A stretch of 64,000 nt of DNA, from positions 57,893,444 through 57,957,443 of the forward strand of contig NC_081832.1 of assembly GCF_030867095.1 (NCBI RefSeq), written 5' to 3'. Shown here piece after piece: positions 24,390-37,029 of this stretch. The stretch's first letter is position 1, and every line of letters starts with the position of its first letter. Origin of the DNA: Alligator mississippiensis (Eukaryota; Chordata; Crocodylia; Alligatoridae). A program made the position numbers and the translations under genes. Under the pieces are notes generated by a model. It was not told the DNA's origin. It did no database searches and saw only the letters and a program-made list of their open reading frames with translations.

Positions 24390-26220
24390 TCATAGAAAAT
24401 TCAGAGCTGTCCCTGCCCCCTTCGCTCGCCAGGATGTTGGGACAGCTGCAGCTGGACTTGCAACTGCTCTGTGATGCTGAGAAGCACTGATATGCCCTGA
24501 CCCTGTCCTTGCCCCTAACTCCCAACCCACAGCCCTGCCAGTGCCACTCCCTTCTGATCCACAGGGCCTGCCTACCCCCCACTTGCTTCCTCCCAGATGC
24601 ACCAGGACATGGGTCCCAGCACCAAGACATGTGCCCAGCTGCAGCTGTACCACCTGCTGCTTTGTGGCTCCAAGCAGTGCCAGCCCTTACTGTTCCGCTC
24701 CCTGCACCTATGCCCAGGCCCCAGTGATCCCCATGCTTTTCCTGGGAAGCCCTTGACTGGTGCTCAGAGAATGGGCTGGGCAAGGCCCTTCCATTTGAGA
24801 CCGTCCTCCCCCCTACGCAGGCTGCTTTTAGGAGGCAGGGGGCTCCAAGCCTGGCTCTGGCAGCCTCTCCTACCTGGAGCGCTTCCCCCATCTGCCACCC
24901 CCATCTCTGTCTCTCTTACACACCCCTGCTGCCACCCCTGGCCCATCACATACACCCATAGACCCCACTGCCCCCTCAATCCTCTCCCCCCACCCATCAC
25001 CAACCCTTGCTGCCACCTCCTCCCCTTCCCCCAGCCCATCACACCTCCCAAGAGGTTCCTGGGACCAGGAGCACCCCCCAGGCTAGGGCCATATGTCTCA
25101 GCACCAATGCAAGCAGGAGGCAGGGCTGTAGTATGGCAGTTGTCCCTGCAGCTGCAGCTCCCACCAGCATATCCCATCCCATCTGGCAGCTGGGCATGCA
25201 GGGTATGAGATTTGTGGGAGATATATGGGTCTTCAGGGGGTAGGGAGAGATGTAGGGGGCTGTTTGTGGGAGTCTTTGGGGTTTGTAGGTGGGTATAGGG
25301 GTGGGTGTGGGGCTTGGGGGCGGTGGGGGGGTTGTGAGGGTGGTTTGTGGGGGTTGTGGGTGGGGGTGTGGGGTTTGTGGGTGGATTGTGGGGGGGGTTG
25401 TGGAGGGGGCTGCCACATGCCCTCCTATCTATTTCTGCCCCCTCCCCCACAGCACACAGCCACCAGTGCTGGCAGCAGCAGCCAGCAGTGGTCCCTCAGG
25501 GTGTTCGTGGCCCACTGCAGGCAGAGGCCCTGATGGCACATGGTACCACCTGAGTCCCAGGGGATACATGTGGCACATGGAGCAGGCCCAGCCACTGCTG
25601 TGCACCTTTAAGCAGTACCAAGCTGGCTCCTGCTGCCACCTGGGGCTCCCAGCACTGCAGGCAGGAGCTGTGCACCATTGGGCTGGCCCAGCTCCTGCCT
25701 CCACGTGCCTGGGGGATCTGCCTGCAGCAGGCCATGAGTGCCCCAAGGGCCTGCTGTCATCAGTTGCTGCTGTCAGTGGTAGGGGCTGTGTGCCATGGTG
25801 GGGGACCCACACCCCCACACAGTCCTCCCACCCCCACAGTCTCCCCAACCCCCACACATTCCCCCCCACCCCATGTCCCTCCTTACTGGGGACAGAGCCT
25901 GGGCCCCAGTCAGCTCCTAGCCACTGTGCCAGCTATGCTGAGGCAGCATGCTGGAGCAGCAGGGGCATGCAGCAGACATAGGGACACTCTGGCCAGGTGC
26001 TAGACTGTCTACTTGGAGAACCCAACCTCCAGTTGCTTTGGGGCATGTTCCAGGAGTGCACCCTGTGCTGCTTTTTTTCTGACATGTTGTCTTTTGATAT
26101 TGGGTTTCGTTAGTATCAAACTTAGAGTCTGTGATGCACAGTTGCAGTGCAGGGAACATTTTTTCATTTGTGATGTGCCTCTTGCAGCATCTCAAATGAC
26201 TTTGAGATGCTGAAACAGAC
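24390..26220. repeat. GC-rich unclassified region with G- and C-rich minisatellites
   Basis: Composition is far richer in G+C than the flanks. It includes C-rich stretches (24,880-25,050 and 25,800-25,880) and a G/T-rich array of degenerate GTGGGGGTTTGTGGG-like units (25,205-25,410). Many long reading frames cross it on both strands, but all are low-complexity Gly, Pro, His or Cys runs produced by the repeats, so I do not call genes. The G-rich array resembles 54,557-54,780 inside an hAT-like element, which suggests a similar transposon origin. Confidence 0.45.
25205..25410 (+). repeat. G/T-rich minisatellite, potential G-quadruplex
   Basis: Repeated G runs of 3-8 separated by T, GT or A, e.g. 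GGGGGTTGTGGGTGGGGG around 25,355. There are enough closely spaced G tracts for G4 structures on the plus strand. Confidence 0.7.
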
Positions 26221-26579
26221 AGGTGTTCAATCATATGGTTGTGGCCCTTAACTCCAGCAGCAAGTTACTAGAGAGCCCCAGTAGAAATCTGCTGGCACTA
26301 CCACTTGAGCAGTCTCAGCTCTTTCCAGCACTGATCAAGATATGTGTGTGGGTGGTGGGGAGGGAATGCTTCCTGCCAGTGCTTGAACAGGTGGGGAGAG
26401 GGGATAGAGTGGTTTGGCACTCTGGATGGTGGTGGTGGTAATGGTTGGGTTAGAATTATGGTGAAGGAATTCCTTTCACCACTTCAGGATCCCTGGTAAG
26501 GAGCTGGTGCTCTGGCAGCTGCACTACTGGAGCTAGCAGAAAGCAATTCCCATTGTCCCTTGTCTCTAGTGGGTTATGG

Positions 26580-27660
26580 AATAGAGAAAATCGCACACAA
26601 CTTACTGATTTGTTTAATGCACTGGCTGGGGAAATTTTTTAGCTACTTGCACGATTTCACAATGATTACACACTTAATTCATACAACACAATTTTATTTT
26701 AAAATTCTTTGCTACGCACATAACACTGCTTAGCTTTAAGAAATACCACAAACATTAAGAACACAGTAACTACATATATCAGAAACAATGCTCCAAATGC
26801 ACTCCCTTAAAACAATTACAATTACAACTAACTATATAATTTTAATCAATACTATTATTTTTCATAATATACTTACAATCCTAGAATTCCGAGAAGCCAG
26901 ACACCTAGATATGCTTTCATTCCTCAGTAGTACAATTTAATGGGTTGGCCTCAGTAGTACAGTTCAATGGGCTGGCCTCAATACTGATAGGACTAAGTCC
27001 CCTTCCTTCAGTCCCTTTAGGGCGCTCCGCAGCTTCAGCGTGAACTAAGAGTTTCGTGTTCACAGAGAGGGTGGTTCAGGTGATCAGTCTGATCCGGCCT
27101 ACACTTGCGATTCTTCCTTCATTGTTCTGCAAGTGAGGTTACCTCCAAATTGGGACAGTAGGCTACAGTTTTTATTGAGTGAGTTGCCATCATGGGCCCC
27201 TCCTACCCAAACCTGTCACTACTCCCAACTTTGGGCTTGGATCTTACTCAACAGATTTCTGCTGGGTTCAGTTTCTTTTGTTTGACCATTTTAATTACTT
27301 TGGGGAATTTCCTTTCTTTCCAACCTTTTCAAAGGCTCCTAGGGTTTGATTTCTCAGAATGTGGGATGTTTGCTTAAGGGTAATTTTTAGGTTAACCTTG
27401 TTAAAGGTCTCTAAAGATAAAATTCAAAAGTTAAGACTTTGAGCAAAGCTAGGACCTTCCGCACGTAGGCCAAAACAATGGCCTAGATAAGAAGATGAAT
27501 CTTGTCTTTTTCTAAACTGGCTAATGGGCAACTATTACAAACATTCAAACTATTACATTCAATATGACATCCCTAAATCCAGGGTGGAGGATCTCTTTTT
27601 CAGTTGCTGCTTTTCAACAGCTGCCAGATGACAATTGACACCATGGCCCCTTCCCTACCA
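26580..27660 (-). repeat. Possible LTR-like sequence
   Basis: Moderately GC-rich block in AT-rich DNA. It has antisense AATAAA-like signals at the low-coordinate side (about 26,693) and an exact-period 27-nt duplication at 26,922-26,975. Layout resembles the minus-oriented solo LTR at 37.0-38.3 kb, but I found no ends or target duplication. Low confidence. Confidence 0.2.
26922..26975. repeat. Two tandem 27-bp units
   Basis: CCTCAGTAGTACAATTTAAT... and CCTCAGTAGTACAGTTCAAT... (unit start only), with few mismatches. Confidence 0.8.
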
Positions 27661-27865
27661 GGAGAGAGGGCAGGTTTTGAATTAGTGGGCTTCCCTGCAG
27701 TGAGAGGATCCAAGGAGCAGCTCCCTATTAGCCCCTGGTTAGAGAGTTCACCTGGTCAGTGACTTTGTAGTTCTCTAGTCAGGGGTTGAAATGCCTATAC
27801 ACGTTCATAGCACTACGTTCTTGTAGTGCTACAACATGACAATATACTTTGTAACACTAAAACTG

Positions 27866-28130
27866 AAGCCTGTCTATACCCTGAGAGGTCATATAAATGT
27901 ACCTAAACTAACTTTGGACCCAGTAGCGGAAGTACTTGCAGCAATCTATATGTGGCAGCACAGAGCTCAGTACATGCTGCAAATCTGCTCAAGAAGTAGG
28001 GTAAAATACCCTGTGTTGAGATCTGTATTGCCATGGCTGGAATGTGGCTGATACTTCAGCTACCTAGTTTAAAGTTAGCTTGGGTAGCTGTGCATTACCC
28101 AACAGTTAGTGCAGTATAGATGCACCCTGC
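27866..28130. repeat. Old MITE-like remnant
   Basis: Begins GCCTGTCTATACCCTGA and ends near CAGTATAGATGCACCCTGC. The ends are rough inverted copies of the type seen in DNA-transposon remnants of this window. No coding content. Confidence 0.3.
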
Positions 28131-31100
28131 AAAAGGGAAACACAGGCCTATGCTCTACTTGGATCACACTTGAAGACAGAGCTTCAGTGAGTTTTCGGTA
28201 ACACGCAGGCTTCTTTCTGGCCCACTTTACAAGTGTTAGTTTATGCATCTGCCATACCTAGGGAAACATTACATACAGTATGTAATTATTACATACCTTA
28301 TGTCATTATGGACATGTGGACCCAAAAGTAAACCAGATTATCATCATTTCCCAGTCTATGGCATTTGGACAGAAATTACCTCCAAATTTGCATTTTATAC
28401 TTAATCTGCAGTTAACAAGGCAATAAACAAATCTGTATAGATCAGTGATCCATCTATCGAAATGGCCAGTTATAGGTGTTTAAACAGAAACCCTAAATCT
28501 GGAATTTAAATCTGGAATTTAATTTTACAATCTAATCCCATGAGCATATGAGAAACAGAATCAAGAAGCACAAGGGAGAGAAGTGTGAACTCCCTGTTCT
28601 GATACTAACTCTCTATAGACCTTTGTGCGAATCAATAGGGCTCTGATTGTTCCTCTGCGTATTGGAGATCATTTATACTGATAATACTGCACTGTAATAA
28701 TATTATTAAAAAATTGTATTAAAGCTGTTAAGATTACAAAGTTAAGCACTAAAAAGTTAGCAAGAGAAAACATTGAGCTTCCCTATGAAACTTAATTAGG
28801 TCTCTGTGGACCTCATTCTTATAGGAAGTCTCTCCTGGGTCCCAGTTCAGTGCCTTAAACAAAAAGAACATCCTTGCTTTTCTTATAAACCTCTGTCATG
28901 TGAACTGTTTAGAGAGGTTAGTGAATGAGGTAGTGTTCTGTTGGAAAAAAATTATCATCATACAATTAAAATTGTATGCAAAAACAGAGCAAATTAATAC
29001 TGCTCAGTTAGCCTTAATTTTTGGAATTCCTAACCTCCAAGTACTTGATTTTAGAAGATGTCCATGCTTTTACACTATTTTAAAAATAGTTTAATATTTT
29101 TTTTTAGGTTTGAATTTTGTAAAGCAGAAAACCAAAATAATAGATATTCCATTAGGGTACCTGCACTTACCTTCTCTTAAAACTCAGTGGATCATCGGCA
29201 GAGCCTGGGACCCAGGCCTGATAGGTTCACAGCATGGCCAATATAACTACAAGTGAAAATGTTTTGAACTGAATAATGTTGAGTTAAACAGCTAGCACTG
29301 AAGGGGAATATGGTCTAAAAGTTGTTTATAGTCCAGCCAAACACATAGGTGTATTCATTCTTAAAAGGTGATACAGCAAAATGTATGAGACTTCAATGCC
29401 ACTATATTAGAATCCTGGGATCTGTTCCAAGCTCTCCCAGAAGTAACCTTATGCAACCTCTTACCCTGTTTGCAATATAGGAATGATACTTGTCTTGGCA
29501 TGAAATTCAATAGTACAAAGTGCAGATTCAGGCATTTCAGCACAGGACTTCTTTGACCAGGGACTCTCATCACTGGAAATGAGAAAAGAGGAGAAAAAAC
29601 CTGGGTATATTATCTGACCACAGGACATCTATGAGCCACCAATATGATGAGACCATTGCAATGGAAAATGTAATCTTAGGGCATACCAGGTGAGGCTCTC
29701 TGTAAAGATACTGTGTGGAGGGTAAAGCCAGGGAGGGAGAAGGACTATTTAAGCTAAATGTCTTGTTGGCACAGAACAAATGGGTATCATGAAAAATTCA
29801 AGTTGGAAATTGGAAAGTTTCTAATCATTGGAGCAGTGAGGAGCTAGAGTAGCTTTCTAGCAAAAGTAGTTGGGGAGCAAAATTAATTGGTTTTAAGATG
29901 CAGCTTCATCAGTTTATGCCAAGGATTATATATTGTGCTTGACTGCAGTAGCAGAGAGCACTACACAATGATACAAGAAGTCACTTCCAACCCCATATTG
30001 CTCAGAAGCTGCTCTAGTATTGACTAACTTCAATACTAATGTGCTTTTGTCAAAATTCAAAACATCAATTCAATCCCATTTCCAGATTATTATTACCAAA
30101 TATAATGATATATCTGTTGCTAGGTCTAACTTTGTATTAGGCCCTCAGAGAGCTCACAAGTTATCAATATGTTGAAAACTGGTCAGTCTAGGATTCCTAT
30201 TCTTTGCTACTAACTTACTGAAATTGAATTCAGGATGGGGCTTAACTTCTCAATTCATGTTTGCTAAGTTTTCTTTGCAATCTTCTATAAAACCTATTTA
30301 TCTAAATCCTTAAGAAATTGCAAACAGCTTAAATCTACCAGTTCTGTTTTGCCACTATGTTGTCAACTCTTCAATGAATTCTAACAGATTAAATGTGTAC
30401 AATTTATCTTGAAAATATCTTCTGTTTCATTCTCATGATTTTGAACTCAGTACAAAGTTTACAATTTTGCCTCCAGTGAGCATCTCAATTATTTTGCCTC
30501 GTGCCAAAGCTCACCACCTTCAAGTTCATCCAAGAGTTTTAAATAAACTAATGAATGAAATAGTGATTTAAGTTTAGCTTATTCTCTTGTTTCATCAGAT
30601 CTTTTTTATATTTCTTACTATACCTGTTTCAGACAAAGTCTTATCCTCAAGATGCTTATCCCATATTTCTGTTGTAAACTTTGTTGCCTGTAACTTCTGT
30701 TGCCTAATATTTACTGGGATTAAACAATGATGAGAAAATTGCCTCACTTGCAAGCTGTTTCTTTTTAATAGACTCTAATAAACCAAGCTAAATAGGTTGT
30801 TGAAGTCCAGTGTTTTTAAATAATTTCTTCTTCAGCTATTTGTACTTCAGTTTTAACCTTCTCCTCATCCATTGTTTATGTTTGTTTCTATTGCAATAAT
30901 TTGGCTCTATTTTAAGAGAGAATTCTGCAGCCTAAAAATGGTGCACTTAGCTGTTTAGCTGTAAAATACCTCTCCTAGAAATTTTAGCTTCCCTTTGTTA
31001 CTTAGTTGTGGTTTTGCTTTTACAATTCTTCTATGACTCTGAATGTTTTCCATCAGCCTCCATGCTGGTTTCCATGAATTTTAATTGACTATCTTTTTTT

Positions 31101-31255
31101 CCTTCAATGTTATTCTAATTACTCTAGCTTCCTCAATTTTTAAAATTCCCATCTTGAATTTTAGTGGTGCAGCACTACCTCATAGTATGATCTCAGTAAA
31201 AATGTCAAATATAATTATACTATGTTCACTTTTTATTGGCTCAACCATGGTTACA
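28131..31255. other. AT-rich DNA, no gene seen
   Basis: No convincing coding frame, TIR or LINE motif. Part of 30.4-31.2 kb may be very old CR1 adjoining the endonuclease remnant that follows. Confidence 0.4.
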
Positions 31256-31261
31256 TAAAAT

Positions 31262-31479
31262 AATTGTTTCTGAAACTTACTCAGGGCAAATTCAAGAATA
31301 GCCTTTTCTCTTGTACACTTCAGAATGAGCTGTTCCAAGATGCAATTGTTTACTGCATTCAGAATTGTCTCTCCAAATTATGCTGCTATGTGACATCCAA
31401 CCCATTAGTATGTTACACTCCTAGCACCTCCCTGGTCTTTCACAATAATCAGAAGACTAACAGAGAAGTCAGCAGTTAG
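31262..31479 (-). mobile_element. Ancient CR1 endonuclease remnant
   Basis: The complement of about 31,380-31,275 encodes ETILNAVNNCILEQLI followed by TREKAILEFALSKF. This matches the CR1 endonuclease pattern FLDAI-D-FL-QLI-EPTR-KAILDLVL-N. Heavily decayed. Confidence 0.5.
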
Positions 31480-31734
31480 AATTGTATTCTTTCCACCTGT
31501 GTTATGTGCATTCATACAGATATTAATGCTTGGCAACAAATCTTAAAGAGCCTTCTTGCTCTGCACGGTTTGCACAGCTTGGTCATATACAAATCTTAAT
31601 TTGCCTTGGAAAGACCACCATTGAGTTAAGGGAGCAGAGTGCAGAGCTAGGAATTTAAGTGCCCTCATCTCCCTGTGCTATTGTAGTGAGAAAGAAACAG
31701 AATGAGTGGGATGCCCCCAGATCACACTGGGTGC

Positions 31735-32200
31735 ACCTACATGTGCATTTTACTGCAGAGCTGCTAATTAGCTCTGCAGTAAAGCATCACTATCTACACA
31801 TGCACCTGTAGTAGGAGGCAGTAAATTAATTAACTCTGCTGTAACATAATACTGTCCAGGACAATGATTATCCTACAGCAAAGCAGTTACATGCATTGAA
31901 ATGCATGTGTAGACAGTGACTGGGGCTGGCCATTGCCAGCTACCCCTGCACTGTACCATATTTGTGCCCCAGCCAGCCCCTCTGCAGCACATTGAGCCAG
32001 GGTGGAGCAGCCCTGGGCTGGCAGGATGACTCCCCAGGTACCCTGCCAGCTGGGGATGCTCCGCCCCGGCTCAACGTACCGTGATCCCAGGCACATATGC
32101 AAACACTCTCCCCAGGAGAAATATATCTGGCACAAACTGTGCCGGAGTTTATTGCTACATGCTAATTGCATATGTAGATGCAATTACCAAATAATACCAA
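31735..32200. mobile_element. Non-autonomous DNA transposon, copy 1
   Basis: About 465 bp with imperfect inverted ends: GGTGCACCTACATGTGCA at the left and the complement GGTAATTGCATCTACATATG at the right. Homologous internally to 48,788-49,275; both carry the GCACATT(G/A)AGCCA block, a GAGCAGCCCTGGGCTGG block and a GCCGGAGTTTATT-type block near the right end. A subterminal palindrome around TTTACTGCAGAGC...GCTCTGCAGTAAA lies at 31,752-31,784. No protein is encoded. End motifs resemble the right end of the Harbinger-like remnant at 48.69 kb. Confidence 0.6.
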
Positions 32201-33384
32201 GCTATATTTTTATTGAGGTATTAAAGGCTGGCACAAATTAGAGCAGCCTTCAAACTTCTCTAACAGTGCAGAGTGTAGAACAGCGAGGCATAGAATGGTA
32301 TCAGCATCAAAAATATACAACCAAGTGCTTTAAGCAACTTTTGCAAAACCCTCCTTTGAGTCACAGTTTCTTCATGTCAGGATACGGTCTGTAGAGGTGT
32401 ATGTATAGATAATACCAACACAATACATTTCCCCAACATGTACACAGAATGTATTGTCTTCATAATGTTTATAGCACAGTTATGGCACTGCATTGAATGT
32501 TTTCAGCTCATGCTACTTCAGAAATACACATTAGGTAGAGTCTTCTCCCAATATCAAGCAAAAATATCTTGCTTTAAAGCTTGTTTATAGGTACAAGTAG
32601 GCTTCTGACTCTTTTATTTATATTGATGTATCTATTTTATGTATCTCTTTTCAATCTATGTATTAATTGTCCACTATTATCTTTCTTCTGGACCAACCTG
32701 TAGTAATGAGAATCTAAAAAAATGGTTATTAATAGGAATGTCATAATATCATGATGCCACAATAATTGTATCCTTATTGTATTCTAGTTTATAACTGTGA
32801 ATAACTTCTCAGTATATTCTCTTATATTAAAGATGGAAAAATATATATTTTTTTCAAAATGGGTTAGATTGAACTGCAGAAGTTGTGAACAAATAATAAC
32901 ACTTTTACAGTAAAGGTGTTATAATAGTATTAATATCCAGTGTGCATGTAGTTGACATAATAGACTTTTGCCACAGTCTTTCAAACACTTAGATATGTGT
33001 GACAGAAGGGGGCTACTGGTCAAAGCCATATGCATTTGCTATGTCTGCCTATTGGACTATGAATGCAAGATTTGCAAAGCATCCTTTCAAAACTAGTTGG
33101 TTCAGAATTTAAAAAAATAATTATATATCAGAACCCCATAATGTCAACATTGTTCCTTAAAAAGGAGATCTCTCTTACACTATCACTGATAATAAAAATA
33201 TGCTATTATATATCCTCAGTTTTATTTTTAATTTCATGGAGAAAGGCATAAGAGGAACCAATGCCTGGAAGTTTAAGTTAAACACATTCCAACTGGAAAC
33301 AAGGTGCATTTTTTTTTATTAGTGAGGGTGATTACCCAGAACAAACTACCGAGGGACCTAGTGATTTTTTTCATCTGTTAAGGT
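32201..33384. other. AT-rich DNA, no gene seen
   Basis: No coding or repeat signal recognised. Confidence 0.4.
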
Positions 33385-33465
33385 GGGCCTACACACGCAA
33401 ATGCTGCTGGATGGGTTTACTCTAGAGTAATTTACTCTGGAGTAAATCCATGTGACTGCCTCTCC
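33385..33465. repeat. Terminal/subterminal repeat of a Harbinger-like element
   Basis: GGGCCTACACACGCAAATGC is followed by the palindrome TTTACTCTAGAGTAA...TTTACTCTGGAGTAAA. It directly precedes transposase sequence, so the element's 5' part is deleted. Confidence 0.4.
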
Positions 33466-33470
33466 CCATG

Positions 33471-34273
33471 GAAACCTGGCTTGCTATTTCCCTGCTCAAG
33501 CTGGCCATGTCTACCAGCCTGCATTACGTTGGCCACCTCTTTAGCATGGGCAAGGTGACTGCAGGGGAGGCTGTCCTGGAGGTCTGCAGCACCTTCCAGG
33601 ATGGGCTGGGACACACCGTGCTTCGGGTGCATAACCCCCTAGAGGCGATGACAGGGTTTTGCACACTGGGCTTCTCCCAGTGCATTGGGGCCCTGGCGAG
33701 GACCTATATCCTCATCACCTGCCTGCCCCATGGTGACCACCTCTACTACAGCATGTGGGACTTCCACTTTGTTGCATTCCTTTGCATTGTTGACCACTGT
33801 AGCACCTTCACTAATGTGAGCACTGGCTAGGCAGGCAGCACCCATGATGCCCATGTCTTTTGCAACACCACCCTGCCACAGCTGGTGGAGAGCAGGTGCT
33901 TCATGCCAGGGGTGCTGGGCCTCCAGCTGGATACAGTGGTAGTCCCACCCCTCTTCATCAGAGACCCCGCCTACCCACTCGTCCCCTGGCTCATGTGCCT
34001 CTACACCAGCCAGCTGGATCCCAGCCAGGCATACTTAAACGGGAGCCGAGGCCAGACCCACATGCTGATGGAGTGCACCTTCAGGTGCCATAAGGGACTT
34101 TCACTGCCCGCCTTGAGGTTGCAGAGGCCAATATTCCCTGGGTCATTATTGCACTCTGCATGCTGCATAACGCCTCTGAGGCCTGGGAGGAGCTGTCTCA
34201 TGAGGACTGGGAGGAGAAGATGCAGAGGGCAGAGGATGCCTGGCACTGGGAGCACCAGCTGCAGTGGCAGTGA
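33471..34273 (+). pseudogene. PIF/Harbinger DDE transposase pseudogene
   Basis: Remnant of the nuclease of a PIF/Harbinger DNA transposon. Motifs in order: a YVGHLFSMGKVTAGEAVLEV helix-turn-helix-like segment (about 33,525), SQCIGALARTYILITCLP (about 33,677), FTNVSTG then AGSTHDAHVF, DPAYPLVPWLM (second catalytic Asp, about 33,964), and MECTFRC (catalytic Glu, about 34,070). A VAEANIPWVIIALCMLHNA C-terminus follows in another frame and ends at TGA 34,271. The first catalytic Asp, expected in a GALDGTHI-like motif, is absent (ALARTY). There is an in-frame TAG at 33,828 and a frameshift near 34,090-34,110. The N-terminal third is deleted. Family assignment is strong; the copy cannot be active. 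The partner Myb/SANT-like ORF of such elements is not visible here but a copy lies at 47.7-48.0 kb. Confidence 0.8.
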
Positions 34274-35180
34274 TAGTTGTGGGGTCCCCTGCCGAGGCTG
34301 GGCAACCCACTCACCTGCCAGCAGAGGCCAGGTCACCAGATATGAGAGGTGCTTGCTGACCCCCTGCTCCTGCACTCCCTGCTGTCACCCACCTAGACAG
34401 TCACCCATGGACCTTAGCCCCACTGCACACCCCCAGCACCATGCTCACTGTGGACAGTTCTCACAAGAGCACTTTATTCCCCTCCACAAACACAGAACCC
34501 AACAACAGAACCCTTCCCCTCTCTCTCCCCCACACAAGGCCCTGTTTCCCCCCTCTCCCTCTCTCACAGAGCACATTCACCACCTACCCTACCTACCTAT
34601 AGTACCTTCTTCTCCATGCAGACCCTGTTCAGTGCTGTGTTTCCCTTCCAGGATGGGGGGCAGTGGGGTGGGGGCTCCTGGGGGTGGAGCCCAGGGATAG
34701 GTGCTCAGAACCCCAGCCTCTGGAGGCACTACCATGGCTGCACACACTGCAGTGAGGCCAGTGGGCAAGGGGCTTGTCTAGGGGAAATGACAGGTGCTGC
34801 TCTGCCAGCATGGGTGGCTCTCTCTCCTGCAGCCAGTGGGCTGGGTCAGCAAAGTCCATGCAAAGTGCTGGCCCCCCTGCAAGCAGCTCCTTCTCCAGGG
34901 CTGCATGGGACAGAGGTGAGGGGAAGGGCTGGGCCCAGGTTGGGGGCTTGGTGGTGGAGGAGCCTGGACGGGGGCACCTGGCTACTGCACCTCAGCTCAG
35001 GCCCACAGGGGGCTTGCTACCAGGCAGCTGCCAGGGGACAGGCAGGACTGTGGCCAGGGGCAGGGCAGCAGGCAGCACGAAGGCAACCACCGGAGCCAGA
35101 ATGGTGCCAAGCACCAAGTAGTCCTCCTTTATGACCTCCACTGCCCTGGCCACCAGGGAAGCCTGCCACTCCTGGGCAAC
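34274..35180. other. GC-rich tail, no recognised gene
   Basis: Probably the rest of the Harbinger-like element. Open frames are long only because of GC richness; no domain recognised. Confidence 0.35.
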
Positions 35181-35189
35181 CAGGTGCCC

Positions 35190-35560
35190 ATGACCGACGT
35201 GTGCCCATGGAGGCTGGGGGGGCATGGCTGCGCTGGTGGTGGCGGGAGCGCGGTGGCCATAAGTGTGAAGCTCCCACACTTGCCACCAGCTCTGTTGGCA
35301 GTGAAGGGGGTGGAAATCACTGACCAGGGGTTGGCAACCACGTACAGGGACTGCTAGCAGTGTTGATGGTGGCCAACGGTGATTGCGGACCACCAACTGA
35401 CGCCACCGGTGGTGTTGGCAGTGGGGTGGTGAGCAGCGAATGCCTACAGGCACCTCTGACAGTGTCAGTGGTGCCTTTTTGCAGGGGGTGCACCGCCACT
35501 CTCAGCAGGTGCACGTACACCCCTGTGCACCCCCTATGCGTTGCCCCTGCAGATGCCTCT
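35190..35560. repeat. GC-rich dispersed repeat, copy 1
   Basis: Shares ordered blocks with 62,440-62,810: GAGGCTGGGGGGGCATGG, a GGTGTTGGCAGTGGGGTGG-like block, and GCACC...GACAGTGTCAGTG with GCAGGGGGTGCACCGCCA. It consists of degenerate units rich in GTGGTG and GGCAGTG. Unclassified. Confidence 0.55.
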
Positions 35561-35867
35561 CCTTTATGGCCGGGAGCCTGTCCCTGAACTCCTGGTCTGC
35601 CCAGTCCTTCTCCCACTCATGTGTGACATTTTCCATGTGCCAGGCCTGCGAGACCACCACTTGCTCCTTGGCCATGGTGACTAGCTGGACCAGAAGCTGA
35701 GTCTGGTCCAGGGTCCTGTGTTATCCAACCTGGTACATATGCAAGGCCCAGGCCAGGACTGGAAGTGACCCTGATGGCATATCCCAGGTGCAAACTGCTG
35801 CCTCTCTCCTGCATGCAGCTGCAGGTCCTACAGCACCAAGAGGAAGAGGTTGTTTGTGAGAGCTTGC

Positions 35868-37029
35868 AACATTTCTGAGATACTATGCTCTTCACAGGCA
35901 AGGTCAGCTCCCAAACTACTGCACCAGGCAGCACAGTTTGGGGAGGAAGTGAGCAGCCCTCAGTGGTGAAAGAACAGGTTTGGGACTACTTAGAAAAGCT
36001 GGATGTGTACAAGTCCGTGGAGCCAGATGGAATGCACCCGAGGGTGCTGAGGGAGTTGGCTGATGTGATTGCAGAGCCATTGGCCATCATCTTTGAAAAC
36101 TCATGGTGATCAGGAGAGGTCCTGGATGATTGGAAAAGGTAAAACATTGTGCCCATATTTAAGAAAGGGAAATAAGGAGAATCCAGGGAACTACAGGCCT
36201 GTCAGCCTCATCTCAGCTCCTGGAAAAAATCATGAAGAAGATCCTCAAGGAATCCATTTTTAAGCACTTGGAAGAGAAAAAGGTTATTAGGAACAGTCAG
36301 CATGGGTTCACCAGGGGTAAGTCATGCCTGACAAACCTGATTGCCTTCTATGATGAGGTGACTGGCTCTGTGAATATGGGGAGACCAGTAGATGTGATGT
36401 ACCTTCATTTTAGAAAGGATTTTGGTACAGTCTCCCACAACATTCTCCCAGGTAAGCTAAGGAATTATGGGCTGGATGAATGGATTGTAATGTGGATAGA
36501 AAACTGGCTGAAGCTTTGGGCTCAGAGAGTAGTAATCAATGGCTCAGTGTCTAGTTGGCAGCCGGTATCAAGTGGAGTGCCCCAAGGGTCAGTCCTGGGG
36601 CTGGTTTTGTTCAATATTTTAATCAACAACCTGGAAGATAGCACAGAGTGGACCATCAGCAAATTTTCTGATGACACTAAGCTGGGGGAGTAGTAGATTC
36701 ACTAGAGGGTAGGGCTAGGATTGAGAGTGATCTAGACAAATTGGAGAATTGGGCCAAAAGAAATCTCTGGAGGTTTAACAAAGACAAGTGCAACATCCTG
36801 CACTCAAGATGGAACAATCTCATGCACCATTGCAGGCTGGGGGCTGAGTGGCTGGACAGCAGCTCTGAAGAAAAGGACCTGGTGGTTATAGTGGACAATG
36901 AGTTGAATATGAGGCAGCAGTGTGCCTTTGTTGCCAAGAAGGTTAATGGCATACTTAGCTGTATTGGTAGGTATATTGCCAGCAGGTCAAGGGAAGTGAT
37001 TATTCCCCTCTATTTAGCACTGGTGAGAC
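35868..37029 (+). mobile_element. CR1 LINE, 5' part (interrupted by a solo LTR)
   Basis: Begins in the EN-RT linker ([15 protein letters not shown] at 35,885), then [39 protein letters not shown] (about 36,320), motif [17 protein letters not shown] (catalytic Asp replaced by His), motif [12 protein letters not shown], and motif [10 protein letters not shown] (36,664-36,690; FADD altered to FSDD but both Asp kept). It continues to PLYLALVR at 37,029, where the LTR interrupts. Stops at about 36,108 (TGA) and 36,141 (TAA), and a frame change near 36,220. Dead. Confidence 0.85.

Noticed and set aside
24328-25981. Several 150-230-codon reading frames on both strands
   Set aside because: They are Gly/Pro/His/Cys-rich by-products of G- and C-rich minisatellites. 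They overlap on opposite strands and show no domain.
33885-34700. A 271-codon plus frame taken as a whole
   Set aside because: Only the first ~70 codons are transposase; the rest follows a frameshift into non-coding GC-rich DNA.
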